Of a stretch of 12,483 nucleotides of DNA, positions 7,148-12,483 are shown piece after piece. Source of the stretch: Bacillota bacterium (GTDB taxonomy: Bacteria > Bacillota > Clostridia > Lachnospirales > Lachnospiraceae); the NCBI GenBank assembly GCA_023392995.1, contig JAEWMZ010000360.1, positions 1-12,483 on the forward strand, in the 5' to 3' direction. Every line of letters begins with the position of its first letter. The first letter of the stretch is position 1. The notes under the pieces were generated by a model. That model searched no databases and was not told the DNA's origin. It was given only the letters and a program-made list of their open reading frames with translations. A program made the translations under genes and the position numbers.

Positions 7148-8877
7148 GATACACCCTTTCCATGGTCAAGGTTCACATTTTTTATAAATACTTCGGTAAA
7201 TGCACCTTCATAATTTGAATGAGCAAAGATAACCTGCTCTTCCCCAAATTGGAGCTTAAAGCGCTGAATCACATTATAAATACCAATATGCCCCTCTGCC
7301 GGTAACGAATCTAGTTCGAAATTCAATTTTCTCAGCATTGTTTCCTGAAATCCCTGCCCATTATCCGATACACTCAGATATACGAAGGATTCTCCGTCAA
7401 TTGTCATTTGCTTAATTTTCACCTGAATCTGCAAGCCCTTTTCCATATTAACGCCATATTTGATGGAATTTTCAACGAATGATAATAAAGAAATGGAGGG
7501 AATCTCTAATTTTTCCAGCCCAGGGTCACATTCTACAATACAAGAAGGTGGATACTTCATGCATAGTTGTTGCAGTTCTACATAATTTCGTATGTATTGT
7601 AACTCCTTTTCTACCACAACCATCTCTCTCTCCTTCTGCAGCATATAACGCAGATGATTCGATAAAAGAATGATTAGTTTCTGAATTTCTTCCAGCTTCC
7701 TTTCCGCTACCATACCATAAATATTCTTAAGACAATTAAGATAAAAATGGGGCTTAATCTGCTCTTGATAATATTGCAGCTGGATATGGTTTATCTGAAG
7801 CTTTTTCTCATAGGAATCTATTTTTAAATTTCTGATTTCATTAACCATGCTATAAAGCGTTGCTCCAACCTTTTGAAATTCAATTTCCCGGTACTGGAAT
7901 TCCGGGACTTGTTCCATACTGCCGTCGCGAATCTCCTCCATGGTTCCAACCAAACGATCCAGCGGTCGGAAAAAGATTCTTTTTAACAGATGATACCCCA
8001 TTGGAATTGACAGCAGCATCGCCAAAGATATAATAAACAAAATCATATGCCTGGTACTTAAATTTTTATAAAGGGCAACCCGGGGTGTTAAATATGCAAC
8101 CCGTAAGGTGCTTCGATTCAATCTGGATTCCACCACCATATATTGATGACCATAGTATCCGGTAAAATAATCCTCATCCTTTTGTTCCAGATTAACACCC
8201 ATACCTTCCAGCTGCTCATATCCGCTGTAATATCCGTCTTTGTTATAAAATATTGTGATTGCTTTATTATTACTCGTATTATTTTGCATTAAGGTAACCT
8301 GTCCCAGATTAATGACTCCGATCAGGAAGGTTTCCCGGTATCCCATAATCCGGATCAGGTAAGATGCATCTGCAATTTTTAAGGGAATCCAGTTGTTTTC
8401 CATTTTAAAGCTATCATCGGATACCAACTTTTTTAAGCCCTCCAACAATTCACTGTCGGTATCTTCCTTCCTCCCATAGATATTATACTTAATCATGTAC
8501 ACATCTTTGGGCAGAGAAATCAAAACACTTGCAGCTAAATCATAGTATGGGTACATCATCTTTTCCATATCTTTCGAGATTTCGAATGAATTCACAAAAT
8601 CCTCATACTCTGAGTCTTTTCCATAGGTAAGACTATAGAAGGAGGGTCTTTCCGTGATAATGCTAACCATTGCATTATCAATACTTTTTAATGTTTTTTC
8701 CATACCCTCGCATTGGATATATAATGCGTTTTTATTTGCCTCCACTATTTTTTTATTTAGCTCCTGGATCACAAACCAATTAAAAAATATCAGGAATGCT
8801 AAGACCGGAACTAACATACCCATCAATACCTTAAATACCCTCCATTTTATGGAGTAGACTCCTATCTGCTGCTTCAT
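7144..8877 (-). CDS. YesM-type sensor histidine kinase
   Basis: A membrane sensor kinase of the His_kinase (PF06580-like) class, 577 residues from the start chosen. TM1 is about residues 14-37 and TM2 about 277-297, leaving an extracellular sensor of about 240 residues whose fold I cannot name. HAMP follows (about 298-350). The phospho-acceptor is H377 in QIKPHFYLNCLKNIYGM, a variant of the NPHFLYNTL box. The ATPase domain has the N box FVENSIKYG (N470), the G1 box SDNGQGF (D505, G507, G509) and GIYNVIQRF. An in-frame TTG at 8901 would add eight residues, but GAGG at 8886-8889 sits 8 nt before ATG 8877, so that start is preferred. The gene overlaps the response regulator by 4 nt. The ligand is likely an extracellular sugar or glycan, inferred from neighbours. 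Confidence 0.93.
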   Translation of the reverse strand: MKQQIGVYSIKWRVFKVLMGMLVPVLAFLIFFNWFVIQELNKKIVEANKNALYIQCEGMEKTLKSIDNAMVSIITERPSFYSLTYGKDSEYEDFVNSFEISKDMEKMMYPYYDLAASVLISLPKDVYMIKYNIYGRKEDTDSELLEGLKKLVSDDSFKMENNWIPLKIADASYLIRIMGYRETFLIGVINLGQVTLMQNNTSNNKAITIFYNKDGYYSGYEQLEGMGVNLEQKDEDYFTGYYGHQYMVVESRLNRSTLRVAYLTPRVALYKNLSTRHMILFIISLAMLLSIPMGYHLLKRIFFRPLDRLVGTMEEIRDGSMEQVPEFQYREIEFQKVGATLYSMVNEIRNLKIDSYEKKLQINHIQLQYYQEQIKPHFYLNCLKNIYGMVAERKLEEIQKLIILLSNHLRYMLQKEREMVVVEKELQYIRNYVELQQLCMKYPPSCIVECDPGLEKLEIPSISLLSFVENSIKYGVNMEKGLQIQVKIKQMTIDGESFVYLSVSDNGQGFQETMLRKLNFELDSLPAEGHIGIYNVIQRFKLQFGEEQVIFAHSNYEGAFTEVFIKNVNLDHGKGVS

Positions 8878-8885
8878 CTGTTTTT

Positions 8886-8889
8886 CCTC
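8886..8889 (-). promoter_or_regulatory. Ribosome binding site that sets the kinase start
   Basis: GAGG on the minus strand, 8 nt before ATG 8877. It lies inside the reading frame opened by the TTG at 8901, which has no ribosome site before it, so the ATG is the likelier start. Confidence 0.55.
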
Positions 8890-8915
8890 AAAATTCAACA
8901 ATATATTCTATGATT

Positions 8916-8944
8916 AGTATATCATTTTTCTCTTCTATACAAAA
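8916..8944 (-). promoter_or_regulatory. Extended -10 promoter for the kinase/response-regulator operon
   Basis: On the minus strand TGATATACT (8916-8924) is a TGn extended -10 element with a five-of-six TATAAT match. The -35 region is poor: TTTTGT at 17 bp or TTGTAT at 15 bp. The predicted start near 8909 gives a leader of about 30 nt to ATG 8877. This suggests that the regulators can be expressed separately from the uidA and transporter transcript. Confidence 0.5.
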
Positions 8945-8970
8945 CAGGTAATTATAAGATTTCTTTTTGA

Positions 8971-9067
8971 AGGGTTATTAGGGCGTGTCTGAAAACTGTT
9001 TGTGCCGGGAACTTTGTGGTAGACAAGGCACGATATTGGGGAGCATAGTGGTGCAACAATTTATCTA
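8971..9067. other. Intergenic segment with possible mobile-element end downstream of the glucuronidase gene
   Basis: This stretch is richer in G than its surroundings and begins (plus strand) GGGCGTGTCTGAAAAC at 8981-8996. It contains an inverted pair, GTGCC (9002-9006) and GGCAC (9027-9031), and then a G-rich run. It has no reading frame of note and no T-run, so it does not look like an intrinsic terminator for the gene ending at 9068. The GTGTCTGAAAA run reminds me of the ends of some insertion sequences, but no transposase and no matching second end is in the window. Confidence 0.3.
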
Positions 9068-10885
9068 CTATTTATAGTTAAAATCAGGTATTCCCTTCCA
9101 ACGATCCCTTAGATAATGAGCTACCAGCTTTGGTCTTCTGTCTCTTGTAAAGATACCTTTTTTATTGCCTTGCACACGCAAAATCCCTTGAGAGGTTGCA
9201 AAATCGGCAAAGTTCCATACCTGCTCGCCAATCATATTTTGCAGTCCATCCATGATTCTATGATTCATTTTGTAATATTCTACCTGATATTCTTCCGTAA
9301 ACATTACGGGTACCGTATCATGAAATCCTCCGACCGTATCCGCCCCGTACTCTGTAAACATAAAAGGCTTATCCTGGCTGTTCCAAAAGTCCATCTCTTC
9401 CTTCATCAGCTTCTCTGCTGTTTCTAAATCTCCGCCCATCACATACCAGCCATAATAACGGTTCAGGCAATAAACATCGCTCAGTCTTAAGGTACAGTCC
9501 TTGGAATTATCCTCTACCTGCATACCGACGATAGTGCAGGGGCGTTTTTGAATATCTGTAGCTCTGGCAATATCAAATAACGGTTTGAAATACTCATAGG
9601 CTCCAGGTCCCGCCGAATCCGCTTCATTTGCAATACTCCACATAACAACACAGGCGTAATTCTTATCCCTCTTTATCATATCTCTTACGACATCCTTATG
9701 ATGCTCCAGGGTTCGAATCCCCCCGTCTTCAATCGGATCAAAGGTATTTACTTTCTTACCATTTTTAAAGTTAGCGCCGCCGCCAAAGTTTAAGTGAATC
9801 CCTACTGCCGGTGTTTCATCAATGACTACAATTCCTTCTTCATCACATAAGCGCATCATATCCTCACTATAGGGATAGTGACTGGTACGAAAGCTGTTGG
9901 CACCCTGCCATTTTAATAAGCTGATATCCTTCACGTTCATCGGCATATTTAAACCGCGCCCTGCCGGAAAGGTATCTTCATGCTTCCCATATCCCTTAAA
10001 ATAAAAGGGCTGTCCATTAATTAAGAACTTTGTTCCCTCTACTTTAACCGTCCGGACACCATAGGGAAGAATATAACTATCTTCTTTAAAGCTCACCTTG
10101 ATTTGATATAAATAGGCGTTCAACGGCTGCCAGAGTTTCACATGTTCCAAGGTTATACTTTGACTGCCTCCATTGGCTGCTGCCAGGCTTTTTCCTTCCC
10201 TGTCGCAAACCTCTACGCTAACCGCTCCCTCTGTGCTGGTTTCTATCTCATAGTGAATAGTTCCTGTCGTTCCTTCTACACTGGAGCTTAAGGTGATATC
10301 CTTGATATAATCCTTGGGTGTTGTATAGATTTTTACCGGACGAGTAATCCCGCAGTAATTAAAGAAATCAAAGTTTGGCTTATTATAAGTCTTTACCGTA
10401 TCGCAGCTTTTTCCCATTCCACCAATCATCATCATACCGCCCAGATTTTCTGAGCCTACCGGCAGGGTAGAATGATCAATACGATTGTCAACTGCAACGG
10501 TCAAAAGGTTGTCTCCTGCTTTTATGCTATTACCAATTTCAACTTCAAAAGGAAGAAATCCCCCTTTATGGCAAGTAATTTCGATTCCATTTAAATATAT
10601 TTTTGCAGTATGGGTGACTGCCTCAAACCGAAGCAGAATTCTCTCCTGCTTCATAAATGCAGGAATTCTGACAGCGGTCTGATAAAACACCCAACCATAA
10701 TGATCACGATAGGCGATATCATCCTTTAAATCATTATAGGAGGCCGGAACTGCAATCGTTGTTGCACCCTCCAACGGTCTTGCATACCATTGATCAGCAA
10801 ACCCCTTCCCGTCATCCAGGCGAAAGGACCAAATACCACTCAAATCTATAACCGCTCTCGAATTAGTCATAATCGGATAAAGCAT
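9068..10885 (-). CDS. uidA: Beta-glucuronidase, glycoside hydrolase family 2
   Basis: Hydrolyses beta-D-glucuronides to glucuronate plus the aglycone or glycan. The 605 residues align along their whole length with E. coli GusA: sugar-binding domain (about 1-190), immunoglobulin-like domain (about 190-285, ending YGVRTVKVEG) and TIM barrel (about 286-600). The acid/base is E421 in MWSIANEADS and the nucleophile E512 in FTEYGADT. N574 and K576 in GNKKG form the NxK motif that recognises the glucuronate carboxylate and separates glucuronidases from beta-galactosidases. GEQVWNFADFATSQGILR is near-identical to E. coli. The loop after PAVG (about 363-396) is long, as in loop-1 type gut enzymes. Oddities are a Met/Gly-rich insert at 144-168 and Ala instead of Pro after E421. 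There is no signal peptide, so it is cytoplasmic. ATG 10885 follows AAGGAGG at 8 nt. Confidence 0.96.
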   Translation of the reverse strand: MLYPIMTNSRAVIDLSGIWSFRLDDGKGFADQWYARPLEGATTIAVPASYNDLKDDIAYRDHYGWVFYQTAVRIPAFMKQERILLRFEAVTHTAKIYLNGIEITCHKGGFLPFEVEIGNSIKAGDNLLTVAVDNRIDHSTLPVGSENLGGMMMIGGMGKSCDTVKTYNKPNFDFFNYCGITRPVKIYTTPKDYIKDITLSSSVEGTTGTIHYEIETSTEGAVSVEVCDREGKSLAAANGGSQSITLEHVKLWQPLNAYLYQIKVSFKEDSYILPYGVRTVKVEGTKFLINGQPFYFKGYGKHEDTFPAGRGLNMPMNVKDISLLKWQGANSFRTSHYPYSEDMMRLCDEEGIVVIDETPAVGIHLNFGGGANFKNGKKVNTFDPIEDGGIRTLEHHKDVVRDMIKRDKNYACVVMWSIANEADSAGPGAYEYFKPLFDIARATDIQKRPCTIVGMQVEDNSKDCTLRLSDVYCLNRYYGWYVMGGDLETAEKLMKEEMDFWNSQDKPFMFTEYGADTVGGFHDTVPVMFTEEYQVEYYKMNHRIMDGLQNMIGEQVWNFADFATSQGILRVQGNKKGIFTRDRRPKLVAHYLRDRWKGIPDFNYK

Positions 10886-10919
10886 ATCAATTTCCTCCTT
10901 ACTTAATATAATAATAAGT

Positions 10920-11060
10920 CAATTGCGAAACATTTTTTTTGTAATTGTATACACAGCAAATACTATTTCTACGCTCCAACGCTTCCTTCGGGCTTTACTT
11001 CCGATCCGATGCAGTATCTGCTGTGTATACAATATTTTCAGTTAATGAGTTTCGCAATTG
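10920..11060. repeat. 141-bp nested inverted-repeat element (MITE-like or structured intergenic repeat)
   Basis: The outer arms are perfect 12-bp inverted repeats, CAATTGCGAAAC (10920-10931) and GTTTCGCAATTG (11049-11060). The inner arms are perfect 15-bp inverted repeats, ATTGTATACACAGCA (10944-10958) and TGCTGTGTATACAAT (11019-11033), extended by ATACT/AGTAT after one mismatch. The loop of about 48 nt is GC-richer and contains CCTTCGG and CGATCCGAT. Short A/T-rich internal loops (12 and 15 nt) separate the two stems. The element lies inside the transporter-to-glucuronidase gap, so an operon transcript would carry it. It codes for nothing obvious. It could be a non-autonomous transposable element, an RNA-processing or attenuation structure, or both; there is no suitable T-run for simple termination on the minus strand. 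Confidence 0.8.
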
Positions 11061-11282
11061 CCTATCATATTATAATCCATCATTAAATGCGAAGCCCATT
11101 GTTGAAAATGAAGTATCTTCCTTTGCCCAACGAGGACTCTTCACCAGTTTCACTTAGAACTCTACTTTAATTATTTAATTAATTGCACACTGTTTCTGGA
11201 TTTCAATTGCTTGTATCTATATCTGTTACTATGTAAACAAGCTTTATGTTCGTCATAATAATCCTCTTCAGGCTGGTCTTTT
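11061..11282. other. Remainder of the permease-uidA intergenic gap
   Basis: This is AT-rich sequence with no recognisable gene. On the minus strand a 27-codon frame (11203-11286) starts at an ATG overlapping the permease stop as ATGA, and another 27-codon frame starts at GTG 11153 and ends at 11070. Neither resembles a known family. I could not find a convincing promoter for uidA here, so uidA may be read from the transporter promoter outside the window. Confidence 0.4.
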
Positions 11283-12170
11283 TCATCCCTTCACCGCGCC
11301 AACAACAATTCCCTGTACAAAATATTTTTGAAAGAATGGATAGATGCATAGTACCGGAAGTGCACCCATAACAGCAACCGCCATCTTTAAAGATACGGAT
11401 GGAATATCTTTTGCAAGCTCGGAGGTGTTTCCGCTGGCTGCTGAACTCATCAAGAACTGTACATCCTGCAGCATTCGGTTTAATAGCACCTGGATGCTGT
11501 AATATTTGTCTTGATTAATATAATATAAACCATTTGTCCAATCATTCCAGTATTGCAAGCCAACCAGTAATACGATTGTTGCCATAATCGGCTTTGACAT
11601 TGGTAAAACCACTTTTAATAAAACTGTTATTTCATTGGCTCCATCAATTCGTCCGGCTTCTATAACCGCCTCAGGAATATTACTTTGGAAGTAAGTTCGC
11701 ATCATAATGATATAGAAGGCCGACATCAACAGATTAGGCAAAATCAATGCCAAGTATGTATTTGATATATGCAAATACCTGGACCACATAATATAGGAGG
11801 GAACAATACCTCCGTTAAACAGCATTGTAAAAAATACAATAAAGGCAAATACATTTCTGTGAGGCATATCCTTTCTGGATAATGGATATGCGAATAATGT
11901 TGTTAGCATCAGATTTAAGGATGTACCAATTACGGTGATTGCTACTGTTATAATATAGCCTCTAATAATTTTATTTGAGCCTGTTAATAAATACTGATAC
12001 GCAGACCAGTCAATATCCTTTGGCAGCAGGGAATATCCCTCTCTTACCAGAGTTGTTTCCGATGTAATTGATGATGAAAATAGGATTAAAAAAGGTAATA
12101 CACAAAAGATGCAAAGTAAAATTAAGATTATATTTGTAACTGTTTGAAATACACGATTATTTTCAACCAT
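11283..12170 (-). CDS. LplC/YtcP-type carbohydrate ABC transporter permease
   Basis: An integral-membrane subunit of a binding-protein-dependent (CUT1-type) sugar importer; it forms the channel together with the LplB-type permease encoded just upstream. The 295-residue length is normal. About six hydrophobic helices are visible, the first at residues 12-33 and the last near 262-281. The EAA loop that docks on the ATPase is EAGRIDGANEITVLLKVVLP (171-190) with the expected E-A-x-x-x-D-G-A and terminal proline. The C-terminus, FFQKYFVQGIVVGAVKG, is characteristic of this subgroup. ATG 12170 follows AGGAGGGAG at about 7 nt, and the partner gene ends only 17 nt upstream, so the two form one operon. 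Members of this group import oligosaccharides; here a glucuronide or glucuronate-containing glycan is inferred from the adjacent beta-glucuronidase. Confidence 0.93.
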   Translation of the reverse strand: MVENNRVFQTVTNIILILLCIFCVLPFLILFSSSITSETTLVREGYSLLPKDIDWSAYQYLLTGSNKIIRGYIITVAITVIGTSLNLMLTTLFAYPLSRKDMPHRNVFAFIVFFTMLFNGGIVPSYIMWSRYLHISNTYLALILPNLLMSAFYIIMMRTYFQSNIPEAVIEAGRIDGANEITVLLKVVLPMSKPIMATIVLLVGLQYWNDWTNGLYYINQDKYYSIQVLLNRMLQDVQFLMSSAASGNTSELAKDIPSVSLKMAVAVMGALPVLCIYPFFQKYFVQGIVVGAVKG

Positions 12171-12187
12171 TTTTTCGCTCCCTCCTG

Positions 12188-12483
12188 CTAGAATAATGCG
12201 TCTTCTTTACTGACCTTGTTAACAATTGCGTTTGCAGTAAGCACCAGGGTAAATCCGACTACGGACTGAAATACTCCTGCTGCCGAAGACATACCGATAT
12301 TATTATTCTGCATCAGCCCGCGATAAACATAGGTATCTATGGTATTGGTCACATCCAGCAAAGGTCCGGAATTCATCGGCACCTGGTAAAACAATCCGAA
12401 GTCCGAGTAGAACATACGACCAATGCTTAATAGAGTTAAGGTTATAATTGTAGATTTTAAACTGGGAATTGTCACATGCTTCA
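12188..12483 (-). CDS. LplB-type carbohydrate ABC transporter permease, C-terminal part
   Basis: Only the last 97 codons are present; the gene continues beyond the right edge. The in-frame GTG at 12475 is not the real start, because the frame stays open to the edge and the codons before it (K-H) continue the conserved post-EAA-loop sequence KHVTIPSLKSTII. The segment GRMFYSDFGLFYQVP, then DVTNTIDTYVYRGLM and AAGVFQSVVGF, is characteristic of the LplB/YteP family of sugar permeases. It ends VNKVSKEDALF, the usual short cytoplasmic tail. It precedes the LplC-type gene by 17 nt. The solute-binding protein is not between or directly after the permeases, so it must lie elsewhere, perhaps upstream outside the window. 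Confidence 0.9.
   Translation of the reverse strand, partial: KHVTIPSLKSTIITLTLLSIGRMFYSDFGLFYQVPMNSGPLLDVTNTIDTYVYRGLMQNNNIGMSSAAGVFQSVVGFTLVLTANAIVNKVSKEDALF

Noticed and set aside
9002..9031. GTGCC/GGCAC hairpin as the uidA terminator
   Set aside because: The stem is only 5 bp, the loop is 20 nt, and there is no T-run on the minus strand after it.
11070..11153. 27-codon minus-strand frame (from GTG) with protein-like composition, considered as the remnant of a lost gene
   Set aside because: It is preceded immediately by an in-frame stop, is too short for homology by eye, and no wider frame supports decay of a known gene.
10945..11157. 70-codon plus-strand frame across the palindromic element
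   Set aside because: It is produced by the inverted repeat and loop; there is no ribosome site and no recognisable protein. The DNA structure explains the region better.
11224..11239. TGTTACTATGTAAACA as an operator or catabolite-control site
   Set aside because: The two halves do not align symmetrically without a bulge, and the central CG expected for LacI-type or cre sites is missing.

Overview
The window looks like chromosomal DNA of an AT-rich, low-GC Gram-positive anaerobe of the class Clostridia, most likely a Lachnospiraceae-type organism. The basis is strong AGGAGG-like ribosome sites, a YesM/YesN-type two-component system beside LplB/LplC-type sugar permeases, and a cytoplasmic GH2 beta-glucuronidase. 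The genus is inference; no rRNA or tRNA gene is present to fix it.

Left part (1-1780, all minus strand): a GNAT acetyltransferase and a MerR-family regulator lie in one likely operon. They are followed at the window edge by the first 24 codons of a probable GreA/Rnk-type protein. The operon has a recognisable promoter with a 19-bp spacer and a dyad touching both promoter boxes, a layout typical of MerR control.

Middle part (1781-5350): a methyl-accepting chemotaxis protein (minus) is divergent from peptidase T (plus). The receptor's extracellular dCache domain carries every residue, at the exact spacing, of the amino-acid-binding motif as I recall it from PctA, so it is probably an amino-acid sensor.

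Right part (5415-12483, all minus strand) reads, in transcription order: the end of an LplB-type ABC permease (cut by the window edge), an LplC-type permease, a 397-nt intergenic stretch holding a 141-bp nested inverted repeat, a beta-glucuronidase (uidA/gusA-like), a YesM-type sensor histidine kinase with its own extended -10 promoter, and a YesN-type REC-AraC response regulator overlapping the kinase by ATGA. A long hairpin with a T-rich tail ends this block, facing pepT. The enzyme has no signal peptide, so the simplest model is that the ABC importer brings an intact glucuronide or glucuronate-containing glycan into the cell, the enzyme cleaves it inside, and the two-component system tunes the locus. 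The solute-binding lipoprotein and any glucuronate catabolic genes are not in the window.

Most of the content is recognisable. The observations most worth a second look are the 141-bp palindromic element between the permease and uidA genes, the MerR-like promoter, the amino-acid motif in the chemoreceptor, the Lys-to-Gln change in the response regulator receiver domain, and the apparent ABC-importer/beta-glucuronidase pairing.
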